In this document: one piece after another, positions 54,882 through 63,863 of the stretch
Layout: every line of letters begins with the position of its first letter
How positions within the stretch are numbered: position 1 is the first letter of the stretch
Source: Sphingobium yanoikuyae
GTDB taxonomy: Bacteria; Pseudomonadota; Alphaproteobacteria; Sphingomonadales; Sphingomonadaceae
Direction of reading: 5' to 3'
NCBI RefSeq assembly: GCF_013001025.1
Contig: NZ_CP053021.1
Location: 3,748,001 to 3,812,000 of the forward strand
Length of the DNA: 64,000 nucleotides
Notes under the pieces: generated by a model
Databases searched by the model: none
What the model saw: only the letters and a program-made list of their open reading frames with translations
What the model was told of the DNA's origin: nothing
Translations under genes and position numbers: made by a program

Positions 54882-55289
54882 TCAGACCAGCCCCAGCCGC
54901 GCCAGTTCGTTCAGCATGGCCGGCGGCATCGCTTCCAGATCGTCCGCCTCGCCCCCGCCCAGATCGGGCGGCGCATCCTTGTCCTCCAGATAACGCCAAC
55001 CCTGATGCGCGCGCTTGGGCGCCGTCCGCACCGGGATCAACCGCGGCGCCAGCCGGATCCAGTAGCGCCCCTGCCCGGTCTCCTGAAATCCCAGAATCGG
55101 ACTGCGGCCGACCAGCGCATGGCCGTGAATCCAGTAGAGCGATCCGCCATCCATCTCCTCCAGCCGCTTGGGCAGGTAGCGGGTGGTCAGGCGCGCCTCG
55201 TCCGCATGGCTTTCCAGCCAGGCCTTGAGGGTCGCGGGGCTTTCGCTCTGGAAGGCGATCTTGGTCAGGTGCAGCGGCATTGGCGTCAA
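54882..55289 (-). CDS. DUF1489 family protein
   Basis: The 135-residue protein matches DUF1489, a conserved alphaproteobacterial family of unknown function. Conserved blocks are MPLHLTKIAFQSESPATLKAWLESH, RYLPKRLEEMDGGSLYWIHGHALVGRSPILGF, GRYWIRLAPRLIPVRTAPKRAHQGWRYLEDKDAPPDL. It has no membrane or signal segment. It overlaps nothing and lies 14 bases after the mgtE gene on the same strand, so it may be co-transcribed. Confidence 0.9.
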   Translation of the reverse strand: MTPMPLHLTKIAFQSESPATLKAWLESHADEARLTTRYLPKRLEEMDGGSLYWIHGHALVGRSPILGFQETGQGRYWIRLAPRLIPVRTAPKRAHQGWRYLEDKDAPPDLGGGEADDLEAMPPAMLNELARLGLV

Positions 55290-55303
55290 AATGGGGCGGC
55301 GGC

Positions 55304-56755
55304 TCAGCCGGTCAATCCCGCCGCCGTCGCCAGCCCCAGAAAAGCGAAGAAGCCCATCGAATCCGTGATCATGGTGACGAAGATGGAGGATGCCACCGCC
55401 GGGTCGAGGTTCATCCGGTCGAACGCCAGCGGCACCGCCGCGCCCGCCAGCCCGGCCGTCACGATATTGGTCATCATCGCCGCGGCTATCACGCCGCCCA
55501 GCGCGACATTGTGGAACACCAGCCCCACGCCCAGCCCCAGCACCAGCGCCACGGTGCAGCCGTTGAGCAACGCCACGCGAATTTCGCGCAATATGGTGCG
55601 GCGGGCGTTCGACCCGGTAATCTGGTTGGTGGCGAGCGCGCGCACCGTCACCGCCATGGTCTGGCTGCCGGCATTGCCGCCCACGCCCGCGACGATCGGC
55701 ATCAGCGTCGCAAGCGCCACCATCTTCTCGATCGTATTCTCGAAAATGCCGATGATGGTGGACGCCACCAGCGCGGTCAGCAAATTGGTCAGCAGCCAGC
55801 GCACGCGCGCGCGATAGCTGTCCATCACCGGCTCGTTGATGTCGCCTTCGCCCGCACCCGACAGGCGGAGAATATCCTCGCCCGCTTCCTCGGAAATGAT
55901 GTGGACGATGTCGTCGACCGTGATCATGCCGACCAGCCGGCCGCTGCCATCGATCACTGCGGCGGAAATCAGCGCATATTTCTGGAAGCGCAGCGCCACT
56001 TCTTCCTGGTCCATGTCGACCGGGATCAGCGTCTGCTCGCGCTTCATCAGGTCGGCCATGGCGATGCCGCGCGGACAGGTCAGCACCCAGCTCAGCTGAC
56101 AGGTGCCGATCGGCTTATGCCCTTCATCGACGACGAAGATTTCCCAGAAATCACGGGTCAGGTCGCCATTGTCGCGCAGATAGTCGATCACCTGGCCGAC
56201 CGTCATATGCTCGGGCACCGCGACCAGGTCGCGCTGCATCATGCGGCCGGCGGATTCTTCGGGATAGGACAGCGCGGACTCGATCGCGGCGCGATCTTCC
56301 GGCTCCATCGCCTCCAGCACCGCCTGCTGGTCGGCCTCCTCCATGTCCTCGATGATCGCGACGGCGTCGTCGGTATCGAGTTCGGAGGCGAATTCGGCGA
56401 CCTGTTCGGGCGCCAGCGCGCCGATCAGGTCGTCGCGCACATAATCATTGAGTTCGGACAGAACCTCCGCGCCGACCAGATCGCCCAGTGCGGCGGCCAC
56501 TTCGCCACGCTGCTCGGCGGGCGTCAGTTCCAGAAGGTCGGCAATGTCGGCGGGGTGCAGCGGCGAGACCAGCTCGCGTGCATGGTCGATATCGCCTTCG
56601 TCCACCGCATCCAGCACGGCGGACAGGAATTCGGGCTTCAGCCGGTCATCCTCGTCCAGGCTCGACTCGGCCTGCTCCATACCGGCCGAGATCAGACTCT
56701 CGTCAGCAAGTTCCTCGTGCGGCCGCGGCTCGGCCAAATCGCCACGTTCGGTCAT
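55304..56755 (-). CDS. mgtE: Magnesium transporter MgtE
   Basis: MgtE is a magnesium-gated channel that takes up magnesium. The 483-residue protein has an acidic MgtE N domain (about 40-150, HPADIADLLELTPAEQRGEVAAAL), then two CBS domains (about 165-290), and a five-helix pore domain beginning LLTNLLTALVASTIIG. The pore has GVGGNAGSQTMAVTVRALA, with the conserved Asn and Gly, and ends MITDSMGFFAFLGLATAAGL. ATG 56755 is chosen; the frame continues 37 codons upstream. It is divergent from the cyclophilin gene. No M-box riboswitch was seen in the 180-base spacer. Confidence 0.95.
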   Translation of the reverse strand: MTERGDLAEPRPHEELADESLISAGMEQAESSLDEDDRLKPEFLSAVLDAVDEGDIDHARELVSPLHPADIADLLELTPAEQRGEVAAALGDLVGAEVLSELNDYVRDDLIGALAPEQVAEFASELDTDDAVAIIEDMEEADQQAVLEAMEPEDRAAIESALSYPEESAGRMMQRDLVAVPEHMTVGQVIDYLRDNGDLTRDFWEIFVVDEGHKPIGTCQLSWVLTCPRGIAMADLMKREQTLIPVDMDQEEVALRFQKYALISAAVIDGSGRLVGMITVDDIVHIISEEAGEDILRLSGAGEGDINEPVMDSYRARVRWLLTNLLTALVASTIIGIFENTIEKMVALATLMPIVAGVGGNAGSQTMAVTVRALATNQITGSNARRTILREIRVALLNGCTVALVLGLGVGLVFHNVALGGVIAAAMMTNIVTAGLAGAAVPLAFDRMNLDPAVASSIFVTMITDSMGFFAFLGLATAAGLTG

Positions 56756-56938
56756 GGCGCGCGCAACTGTCCGGTTCCTGTAACATTTCGATGCTTTCGC
56801 CGATGCACAATATAATTGCAATGGGGTTGGACGCGCTTTGGCAACAGATGGGACAGGCTTTGCCAAACAGCCGCTTCCATCCCCATCCCAAGCCTCTATA
56901 TGAGGCGATCAACGCCTTCCCCAATGAGAGGATCTTTC

Positions 56939-57391
56939 ATGGCCGACGAAACCCTTACCCTTTCCCTCGACAGCGGCGGCGACGTCGTGATCAAGCTGCG
57001 CCCGGACCTGGCGCCCGGCCATGTCGAACGCATCACCACCCTTGCCAAGGACGGCTTCTATGACGGCGTGGTCTTCCACCGCGTCATCCCCGGCTTCATG
57101 GCGCAGGGCGGCGATCCGACCGGCACCGGCATGGGCGGTTCCAAGCTGCCCGACATCAAGGCCGAATTCAGCCGCGAGCCGCATGTCCGCGGCGTGTGTT
57201 CGATGGCCCGCGCGATGAACCCGAACAGCGCCAACAGCCAGTTCTTCATCTGCTTCGACGACGCCACCTTCCTCGACGGCCAATATACCGTCTGGGGCGA
57301 AGTCACCTCGGGCATGGAACATGTCGACGCGCTGCCCAAGGGTGAGCCGCCCAAGACTCCGGGCAAGATCGTCAAGGCGACCGTCGCCTAA
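56939..57391 (+). CDS. Cyclophilin-type peptidyl-prolyl isomerase
   Basis: The 150-residue cytoplasmic cyclophilin matches PpiB-like enzymes: VVFHRVIPGFMAQGGDPTGTGMGG (catalytic Arg in FHRVIPGF), SMARAMNPNSANSQFFICFDD, LDGQYTVWGEVTSGMEHVDAL and PPKTPGKIVKATV. No signal peptide is present. ATG 56939 is the likely start; GAGAGGATC lies just upstream. It is divergent from mgtE and convergent with a lipoprotein gene, with a terminator between. Confidence 0.94.
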   Translation: MADETLTLSLDSGGDVVIKLRPDLAPGHVERITTLAKDGFYDGVVFHRVIPGFMAQGGDPTGTGMGGSKLPDIKAEFSREPHVRGVCSMARAMNPNSANSQFFICFDDATFLDGQYTVWGEVTSGMEHVDALPKGEPPKTPGKIVKATVA

Positions 57392-57452
57392 GCGACATTG
57401 TCCTTCCGGCCGCTGCCAGCCCCGCGACGGGACTGGCGGCAGGCCAAGCCCC

Positions 57453-57483
57453 GACACCGGTGCGGCCCCGCCGCGCCGGTGTC
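57453..57483. terminator. Bidirectional terminator hairpin
   Basis: GACACCGG and CCGGTGTC flank an inner GCGGC-CCC-GCCGC stem, forming one long stem-loop with single-base bulges. It lies between convergent genes ending at 57391 and 57496. Confidence 0.75.
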
Positions 57484-57495
57484 TGCGTTTCCGGG

Positions 57496-58182
57496 TCAGT
57501 GTTTCCGGGCCATGCCGTCGGTCGCGGAAATCAGCTGCGCGGTCTGGGTCGCATTGTCCGCCTCGTCCGCCGGCGGCGCGACATAGGCGCCGATCGATTC
57601 GATATGCCAGCGCCGGTCCGCCTCGCTTGCGCCCGGCACCGCATCGACCCGGCGCAGCACCACCTGGCGCAGCCGATACCAGGGCTTGCCGTTCGCCTTC
57701 AGCCGGCCATAGACCTGCACCGGCACCGTCACGAAGCTTGATCCGGCCGCGCCCTCGATCTCGGCCGGGCTGCCGATATTGGCATGGATCTCGTTGAAGC
57801 CACGGAAGCGCGCGGCGAAATGCGCATCATCCTGCGCGCCGATCGCGCTCTTGTCGTTCCACAGATCCTGCGCGTCGCTGAAGCGCTTTTCTTCCAGCAG
57901 GCCATAATAGCCCTGCACCACCTGCGCCGCGCCCTGCGCGCTGTCGGGGTCGATCGCGCCTTCCTCGGCCGGTGCCGGTTCGACCGGCAGGCCGCCGGGC
58001 GTGCCGGGCGCCGGCGGCGCCAGCGGCTCCATCAGCGCTTGCGCCTCGGCCCGGACATTATTCTCGACCTGGCTGGCATTGGCGCCATTGGCCAGATTGT
58101 CGATCGCGCTTTCCTCCCGCCCGTCACAGGCGGCCAGACTCGTCAGGCCCAGCAACAACGCGGCGCCGGTCATTCCCCTCAT
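57496..58182 (-). CDS. Predicted lipoprotein of unknown function
   Basis: This 228-residue lipoprotein has a signal sequence ending LTSLAAC (C19 from ATG 58182). An acidic, Pro/Ala-rich linker (PLAPPAPGTPGGLPVEPAPAEE) precedes a folded domain of about 130 residues with QGYYGLLEEKRFSDAQDLWNDKSAIG and WYRLRQVVLRRVDAVPGASEADRRWHIESIGAYV. The folded part resembles SnoaL/NTF2-like lipoproteins seen in sphingomonads. ATG 58182 has GGGAG seven bases upstream; ATG 58197 overlaps the preceding stop (TAATG). It follows the glycine-rich lipoprotein gene directly, so they are co-transcribed. Confidence 0.75.
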   Translation of the reverse strand: MRGMTGAALLLGLTSLAACDGREESAIDNLANGANASQVENNVRAEAQALMEPLAPPAPGTPGGLPVEPAPAEEGAIDPDSAQGAAQVVQGYYGLLEEKRFSDAQDLWNDKSAIGAQDDAHFAARFRGFNEIHANIGSPAEIEGAAGSSFVTVPVQVYGRLKANGKPWYRLRQVVLRRVDAVPGASEADRRWHIESIGAYVAPPADEADNATQTAQLISATDGMARKH

Positions 58183-58196
58183 GAACGTCTCCCGCA

Positions 58197-58919
58197 TTAT
58201 TGGGGCCGGGTCCGAACCGGTTCGCGGCCGCCGCCCCTTGTCCCGGCGTCCGACCGCATGCGCGGCGCCGGACGGGCGCTGCCGCCCATGTCGCGCGGCG
58301 GGCGGCTCGCCTGGGGCGGGCGCTGGCCGGGCTGTGGCACATAGCGCTGGTCGCCGCCGCTGGCGCCGGGACGCCCGCGGCCGGGCGTGTCATTGCCGCG
58401 CGGCGGGCGCGGACGGCTCCAATTGCCGTCATTGGGCCGACCATCACCGCCATTCCAGCCGGGGCGACCGCCAGGACGCCCGTCGCCCGGTCGATTGCCA
58501 TCGGGGCGCCCGTCACCCGGACGGTCCCAGCCCGGCCGACCATCCCCCGGACGTCCATCACCGGGTCGCCCATAACCGGGCCTGCCGTCACCGGGCCGAC
58601 CATTGCCCGGCCGGTCCTTGCGACGCGCTTCCCAGTAGCGGCGCTGGCTGTCATTCCAGCGATGCCGCGCACCGGCGCGGTCATAGACATAATAGCCGCG
58701 TCCCGGATAATAATAGTCATTGTACCAGCCGCCATAGCCGCCCGGCGCATAGCCATAAGGGCCATAATAGCCGTCGCCATAATAGCCGCCACCGCCATAA
58801 TAGCCGGTGCCGACGCTCACGCCGCCATAACCATAGCCGTCATCATAGGCGCAGCCCCCCAGGGCCATCGCGCTCACGAGACCAAGCGCAGCCAGGAATC
58901 GTGATCCGGTCCGCGTCAT
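58197..58919 (-). CDS. Glycine-rich lipoprotein with GRPGDG repeats
   Basis: This 240-residue predicted lipoprotein has a lipobox ALGGC (about C21) and a Tyr/Gly-rich segment (YGYGGVSVGTGYYGGGGYYG and on). Next comes a short basic helix RHRWNDSQRRYWEARRKD. A repetitive region of about 60 residues is made of GRPGDG/GRPGYG/DRPGDG units, and a Pro/Arg/Gly/Gln-rich tail follows. ATG 58919 has AGGAG seven bases upstream. The composition suggests a disordered or surface-exposed, wall-associated protein; no family was recognised. Its stop touches the start region of the next gene. Confidence 0.7.
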   Translation of the reverse strand: MTRTGSRFLAALGLVSAMALGGCAYDDGYGYGGVSVGTGYYGGGGYYGDGYYGPYGYAPGGYGGWYNDYYYPGRGYYVYDRAGARHRWNDSQRRYWEARRKDRPGNGRPGDGRPGYGRPGDGRPGDGRPGWDRPGDGRPDGNRPGDGRPGGRPGWNGGDGRPNDGNWSRPRPPRGNDTPGRGRPGASGGDQRYVPQPGQRPPQASRPPRDMGGSARPAPRMRSDAGTRGGGREPVRTRPQ

Positions 58920-59234
58920 TGCCTGTCTCCTCATATGCTTCATGACCCCGGTTAACGCCGCGCGGTTGAATTGGTGGTGAATGAAAAGCGGTTCAAGATC
59001 GGGCATTTATCTGCGGTTCAGAAAAAGCGACTTTCGTTCATCCCCCTGACAGAAACCGTGTCGTTTCCAACACATAATCATGGTCCGGGCAATATTTCGC
59101 ATTTCGTTCAGGAAACCTTCCGCCGGCCCCGACCATTGATGCCCCATGTCCTCGCAGACGCTTGCAGCGCACGGGACATGCCGGCGGGTCCACACCCCGG
59201 CCTAATTTTCAGAAACAGATAAAGGGTCACCCCC
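58920..59234. other. 315-base spacer without a recognised gene
   Basis: This divergent spacer holds the promoters of two exported-protein genes. It is lower in GC than the flanks, with short A/T-rich stretches and repeated GGTT(C/G)A-type hexamers (58971, 58990, 59014). No tRNA, terminator or supported small ORF was seen. Confidence 0.5.
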
Positions 59235-59789
59235 ATGAAGACACTGCTTTTCACGGCAGTTGCTGCCGCCACCCTGTTGCCTGCCGCCGCGATGGCGCAG
59301 GAAGACAGCAGCTCCACCCGCCGCATCGAACCCTATGTCGGCGTGATGGCGGGCGTGCATAATTATGACAGCGAGACCAGCAAGGAGGGCATTCCTCCCG
59401 TCGGCTACAAGGGCCGCATGGTCGAAGGCGTCGCGGGCGTGAACTATAATGTTGCCGGCCCGCTCGTGCTCGGCGTCGAAGGCACCGTGTCCAAGGGCGT
59501 CAGCGGCGACATCGACTGGGAATATGGCGCGGCCGGCCGCGTCGGCGTGAAGGCCGGCAAGGACAGCATGTTCTTCGGCAAGGTCGGCTATCAGTGGACC
59601 AATTTCGACGCGCTGGGCAAGGATAGCCGCGACTATCATGGCATGACCTATGGCGCGGGACTCGAACTGTCGCCCGCCGACCTTGGCAGCTCGGCCGAGC
59701 GCAGCAATGTCCGCCTGCGCGTCCAGGCCGACACGACCGGCAATTTCCATTCGATCCGCCCGATGGCCGGCGTCGTCGTCAAATATTGA
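59235..59789 (+). CDS. Predicted outer-membrane beta-barrel protein (OmpA/OmpW-like)
   Basis: The 184-residue protein has a clear signal peptide (about 1-21, ending AMA) and a mature part that alternates as in an eight-stranded outer-membrane barrel. RRIEPYVGVMAGVHNYD starts the mature part, and GFVGKVGYQWTNFDAL-type strands follow. It ends FHSIRPMAGVVVKY with a C-terminal aromatic residue. It resembles the small porin-like or Opa/OmpX-type domain (OMP_b-brl). AAAGGGTCACCCCC before ATG 59235 fixes the start. A GC hairpin terminator follows it. Confidence 0.78.
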   Translation: MKTLLFTAVAAATLLPAAAMAQEDSSSTRRIEPYVGVMAGVHNYDSETSKEGIPPVGYKGRMVEGVAGVNYNVAGPLVLGVEGTVSKGVSGDIDWEYGAAGRVGVKAGKDSMFFGKVGYQWTNFDALGKDSRDYHGMTYGAGLELSPADLGSSAERSNVRLRVQADTTGNFHSIRPMAGVVVKY

Positions 59790-59865
59790 TCGCATGAACG
59801 GGTGGGCCGGTCATTGATCGGCCCGCCCGCCCAGCCTTCATCCCTTTCCATAAAGGGATCTGGGG

Positions 59866-59898
59866 TGCGGGACGGCCATGGACTGCGGCCGTCCCGCA
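59866..59898. terminator. Terminator hairpin after the outer-membrane protein gene
   Basis: TGCGGGACGGCC and GGCCGTCCCGCA form a perfect 12-bp stem with a 9-base loop, followed by TTCGCCTGTTCC. It separates this gene from the MarR-GNAT gene. Confidence 0.75.
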
Positions 59899-59916
59899 TT
59901 CGCCTGTTCCAATATA

Positions 59917-59931
59917 GTTGACTAAGTCAAC
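59917..59931 (+). promoter_or_regulatory. MarR-type operator
   Basis: GTTGACT-A-AGTCAAC is a perfect 15-base palindrome 21 bases upstream of the MarR-GNAT start. It has the size and symmetry of MarR-dimer operators and would overlap the promoter, suggesting autoregulation. Confidence 0.65.
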
Positions 59932-59952
59932 ATTCCATGCTGAAGCGTCGGC

Positions 59953-60867
59953 ATGGAACAGGCCATTGCAACCATCCGCACCTTCAACCGCTTCTTCACC
60001 CGCCATGTGGGGGCGATCGACGCGCGCTTCCTCGACAGCGACGCCAACCTGCCCGAGGCGCGGCTGCTGTTCGAGATTGCCCGGCTGGAACCGGTGCTGG
60101 CCAGCACGCTCCAGGCCGAACTGGACCTGGATCGCGGCTATTTGAGCCGCATGATCTCGCGCTTCGAGAAGAAGGACTGGATCGTCCGCGACCAGGAAGC
60201 GGCCGACGCCCGCGCCCGGCCGATCCGCCTGACCACCGCCGGCCGCGCCGCCTTCGACCAGATCGACAGCCGCCAGCGCGCCGTCGTCGCCCAGGATCTG
60301 GACCGGCTCGACAGCGTCGAGCAGCAGGATCTGCTCCAGGCGCTCACCCGCGCGCGGCTGTTGCTCGATCCCGCCAGCGGCGGCCCCTTCACCATTCGCC
60401 CCTTCCGCACCGGCGAGGTCAGCCAGGTCGTCACCCGCCAGTCGATCCTCTACGCCGCCAGCCATGGCTGGGGCCGGCCGCTCGAAACGCTGGAGGCCGA
60501 AACCGTCGCCGCCTTTCTGCGCGACTTCAAGCCGGACCGCGAACAATGCTGGATCGCGGAGATCGACGGCGTGATGGCCGGCGCGATATTCCTGACCGAC
60601 GAGGGCGACGGCCTCGCCCGGCTGCGCCTGCTCCATGTCGAGCCCTTTGCCCGGCGGCGCGGCATCGGCGACGCGCTGGTCGCCACCTGCCTGCAATTCG
60701 CTCGTGACAAACGCTATCGCGCCGTCACCCTCTGGACGCACAAGATATTGGAACCCGCCCGCCGCATCTATGCCCGGCATGGCTTCGTCTGCGTGTCGAG
60801 CGACGTCCACACCGTCTTCGGCGACCCGATCGAGGGCGAGACCTGGCGCGTCGCCCTCCTCCCCTAA
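59953..60867 (+). CDS. MarR-GNAT fusion protein
   Basis: The 304-residue protein joins a MarR winged helix-turn-helix (about 1-145; LPEARLLFEIARLEPVLASTLQAELDLDRGYLSRMISRFEKKDWIVRDQ) to a GNAT acetyltransferase domain (about 150-304). The GNAT part has LRLLHVEPFARRRGIGDALVATCLQFARDKRYRAVTLWTHKILEPARRIYARHGF, including the R-R-x-G-x-G acetyl-CoA loop. Fusions of this type are known and may sense acetyl-CoA or acetylate a ligand. Start at ATG 59953. A palindromic operator lies 21 bases upstream, and a hairpin follows. Confidence 0.93.
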   Translation: MEQAIATIRTFNRFFTRHVGAIDARFLDSDANLPEARLLFEIARLEPVLASTLQAELDLDRGYLSRMISRFEKKDWIVRDQEAADARARPIRLTTAGRAAFDQIDSRQRAVVAQDLDRLDSVEQQDLLQALTRARLLLDPASGGPFTIRPFRTGEVSQVVTRQSILYAASHGWGRPLETLEAETVAAFLRDFKPDREQCWIAEIDGVMAGAIFLTDEGDGLARLRLLHVEPFARRRGIGDALVATCLQFARDKRYRAVTLWTHKILEPARRIYARHGFVCVSSDVHTVFGDPIEGETWRVALLP

Positions 60868-60945
60868 CCGCGCCTGTCCTACCCAGCAGGGCGATGCTAT
60901 AAGAGGGATGGACCGACCGGCCGCTCGCAACATGATTTCCCACAA

Positions 60946-60962
60946 TTGATCGATACGATCAA
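60946..60962 (+). terminator. Hairpin after the MarR-GNAT gene
   Basis: TTGATCG-ATA-CGATCAA is a perfect 7-3-7 inverted repeat, inside a larger imperfect repeat (TTCCC...GGGAA, 60937-60974). It lies about 80 bases after the stop and is a plausible terminator. Confidence 0.45.
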
Positions 60963-61000
60963 AATGTGCGGGAAATGTGCGAAGTTAAGCGCGGCAGATC

Positions 61001-61037
61001 CTACAGAGCGGGTCCGCCATCCCCACCCGCTCCGTAG
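61001..61037. terminator. Terminator-like hairpin after ppc
   Basis: CTACAGAGCGGGT and ACCCGCTCCGTAG form a 13-bp stem with one mismatch and an 11-base loop, nine bases after the ppc stop. There is no clear T-run. Confidence 0.65.
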
Positions 61038-61046
61038 CGTTCCAAC

Positions 61047-63767
61047 TCAGCCGCTGTTGCGCAGCGCGGTCGCGATCGCGTTGATCGACAGTTCGATGCC
61101 TTCCTTGATCCGGGCATCATCCTCGCCGGCGCGATAGCGCTTGAGCAGTTCGACCTGCAGCAGATTGAGCGGCTCGATATAGGGAAGCCGCAGCCGGATC
61201 GACGTCTCGGTCGTCGGGCTCCGTTCCAGCAGGCGCGACTGGCCGGTGGCCGCCAGCAGCCCGTCATGGGTCAGCGACCAGCCTTCGCGGATACGCCCGA
61301 ACAGCGTTTCCGCCTTGGCCTGGTCCTCGACCAGCGGCAGATATCGCGCCGCAATGCCCAGGTCCGACTTCGCCAGCACCATCTCCAGATTGGCCAGCGC
61401 CGACTGCAGGAAGGACCAATGCTGCGCCATGTCCGCCAGCAGCGCCTTGTCCTCGAACGCGGCGATCGCATGGCCGAAACCATACCAGCCCGGCAGCATC
61501 ACCCGCGCCTGTGCCCAGCTGAACACCCAGGGAATGGCGCGCAGATCCTCGATCGCGGTGCTCTTGGTCCGGCTCGCCGGACGCGACCCGATCTTGAGGC
61601 CGGAGATTTCCTGGATCGGGGTGAGCTGGCGGAAGAATTCCTTGAACCCCTCGGTGCCGTAAACCAGGTCGCGATAGGCGGTGAAGGCATTCTTCGACAG
61701 CTCGTCCATCGCCGCGGCAAAGCGGGCGGCATCCTTCGCCGACACGCCTTCGGGTTCCAGGCTGGCAAGCAGGGTCGCGCTGGTCATCGCCTCCAGATTG
61801 GTCATCGCCACGTCGCGCGTGCCGAACTTGGCCGCGATCACCTCGCCCTGTTCGGTGATGCGGATGCGCCCCTGCACGCTGCCGCGCGGCTGCGCCTGGA
61901 TCGCCTTGAAGGCGGAGCCGCCACCGCGCCCGACCGCGCCGCCGCGACCATGGAACAGCTGCATCGCCGCCCCGGCCTCGGCAAAGACCGGCTCCAGCGC
62001 CTGGCTCGCTTTGTAGAGGCTCCAGGTCGAGGTGATGTAGCCGCCATCCTTGTTGCTGTCGGAATAGCCGATCATCACTTCCTGATGGCCGCGCGCCTGC
62101 ACCACCCCGGCAATTTCGGGCAGGCCGAAATAGGCGGTCATGATCTTGGGCGCGGCCTCAAGGTCGCCGATCGTCTCGAACAGCGGGATCGACATGATCG
62201 CCGCCTTGGCCGGGTCACCATTTTCCGGGGCGCGCCACAGGCCCGCTTCCTTCAGCAGGATGTTGACCTCCAGCATGTCTGACACGCTTTCGGCCTTGGA
62301 AATGATATAATGGGTGATGCACTGCGGCCCATAGGTGCGGTGCGCCTCGGCGGCGGCATGGACGATCGCCAGTTCCGACGCCGTTTCCTCGGAATATTCC
62401 GAAAAGCGCGTGCCGAGCGGCCGGTTCGTCGCCAGTTCCCTGCGCAGCAGGGCGATGCGGGCAAATTCGTCCAGCCCAGCATAATCCGCCTCGACCCCGG
62501 CCACCTTCAGCAGTTCGGCGACCACGCGCTGATGCACGTCGCTATTCTGCCGCATGTCGAGCGTGGCGAGATGGAAGCCGAAGGTTTCGACCGCGCGGAT
62601 CAGCCGGCCGAGCGCGCCGCCGGTCGACAGCGCGCCATCACCCTCGCTCGCCAGCCCCTGCGCCACGGTGACGAGGTCGCGGCGGAAATCGCCCGGCGCG
62701 GCGTAAGGCTCGCCCTTCAGTGCCGACGGGCGCGGCGGCGCCTTGCCGACCAGATGGACATAGGTGGTCGCCAGTCGCGCATAAATGCCCGAAATGGCGC
62801 GGCGATAGGGCTCGTCCTGGCGGCTGGGCGATGCGTCGCCGCTCGCCTCCGCCAGCGCCAGCACCGCTTCGGGCACATGGGCGAGTTCGGTCGAGACCGA
62901 CAATTCCGCGCCCAGCGCATGGATCGATTCCATATAATAGGCCAGCGCCGCCTCGCAGCCGCGGCCCAGCGCCGATCGCAGCTGCGGCGCCTGGACGAAC
63001 GGGTTGCCGTCACGGTCGCCGCCGATCCAGTTGCCGACCCGAAGGAAGCTGTGCGGCCGCGCGCCCAGCACCCGTTCCCACCGGCCATAGAGCGCCGGCA
63101 GCGTCGGCAGGAAGATGTCGCGGAAATAGGTCAGGACATTGTCGATCTCGTCCTGCACGAACAATTTTTCGCGGCGCAGCGGCCGCGTCTGCCACAACAG
63201 CGCGATCTGGCGGAAGATCGCCTCGTCCAGATTCTCGCCGTCATCCGTCTCGGTCCGCCCGGCATCCTTGAGCTGCATCAGGTCGGCGATGCGATTCTTG
63301 TGATCGATCATGCTCTTGCGCCGCACCTCGGTCGGGTGGGCGGTCAGCACCGGCACGATCAGGCTGTGCGACAGCAATTCCAGCACCGCATCCTTGCCGA
63401 TGCCATGCGATTCGAGCTTGGCCACCGCCGACGCGACATCGGCGCCCGGTTCCGCCGCCACGCCCTGCCGATCCTCGGCCAGATTGGCGAGCATCGAGAA
63501 CAGCATGAAGCCGCGGGTGAAGTTGAGCGTGTCGTCGAGATTGAGGGCATCGAGGCCCGTGTCGGTCAGGTCGGCGCCCTGCAGCCCGCGCGCGCGATCG
63601 ACCGAGGCGGAGCGGATATATTCGGTCTGCTTGTAGAGTTTCTCCCCGCCATAGGCCCGAATGACATCGCCCAGCAGGCGTCCCAGATAACGGATGTCGG
63701 GATTCTGCGTGATCGCAGGCGCGGATTGGGCGGGGTTTATGCTCTCCATGATGGATCGATGCTGCAT
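61047..63767 (-). CDS. ppc: Phosphoenolpyruvate carboxylase
   Basis: Ppc fixes bicarbonate on phosphoenolpyruvate to give oxaloacetate, feeding the TCA cycle (with fumC in the same window). The 906-residue enzyme has the active-site VLTAHPTEVRRKS (H144), the GYSDSNKDGGYITSTW block near 558, FHGRGGAVGRGGG near 592, and the C-terminal tail LLRNSG-like ending (ATALRNSG). ATG 63767 is uncertain; ATG 63749 (MESINPAQ) is an alternative and neither has a clear ribosome-binding site. It is divergent from the HerA-like gene. Confidence 0.97.
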   Translation of the reverse strand: MQHRSIMESINPAQSAPAITQNPDIRYLGRLLGDVIRAYGGEKLYKQTEYIRSASVDRARGLQGADLTDTGLDALNLDDTLNFTRGFMLFSMLANLAEDRQGVAAEPGADVASAVAKLESHGIGKDAVLELLSHSLIVPVLTAHPTEVRRKSMIDHKNRIADLMQLKDAGRTETDDGENLDEAIFRQIALLWQTRPLRREKLFVQDEIDNVLTYFRDIFLPTLPALYGRWERVLGARPHSFLRVGNWIGGDRDGNPFVQAPQLRSALGRGCEAALAYYMESIHALGAELSVSTELAHVPEAVLALAEASGDASPSRQDEPYRRAISGIYARLATTYVHLVGKAPPRPSALKGEPYAAPGDFRRDLVTVAQGLASEGDGALSTGGALGRLIRAVETFGFHLATLDMRQNSDVHQRVVAELLKVAGVEADYAGLDEFARIALLRRELATNRPLGTRFSEYSEETASELAIVHAAAEAHRTYGPQCITHYIISKAESVSDMLEVNILLKEAGLWRAPENGDPAKAAIMSIPLFETIGDLEAAPKIMTAYFGLPEIAGVVQARGHQEVMIGYSDSNKDGGYITSTWSLYKASQALEPVFAEAGAAMQLFHGRGGAVGRGGGSAFKAIQAQPRGSVQGRIRITEQGEVIAAKFGTRDVAMTNLEAMTSATLLASLEPEGVSAKDAARFAAAMDELSKNAFTAYRDLVYGTEGFKEFFRQLTPIQEISGLKIGSRPASRTKSTAIEDLRAIPWVFSWAQARVMLPGWYGFGHAIAAFEDKALLADMAQHWSFLQSALANLEMVLAKSDLGIAARYLPLVEDQAKAETLFGRIREGWSLTHDGLLAATGQSRLLERSPTTETSIRLRLPYIEPLNLLQVELLKRYRAGEDDARIKEGIELSINAIATALRNSG

Positions 63768-63863
63768 CGCAACAATGCGATGGTCAAGATATTACGCGGC
63801 CAACGCTGGCAAAGTCGCCAATACGGGTTGCGCGCAGGCCACAGGCTGGGCCAAAGGACGTTC

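Noticed and set aside
56756..56938. Mg2+ (M-box) riboswitch before mgtE
   Set aside because: No M-box-like paired segments were visible and the spacer is shared with a divergent gene.
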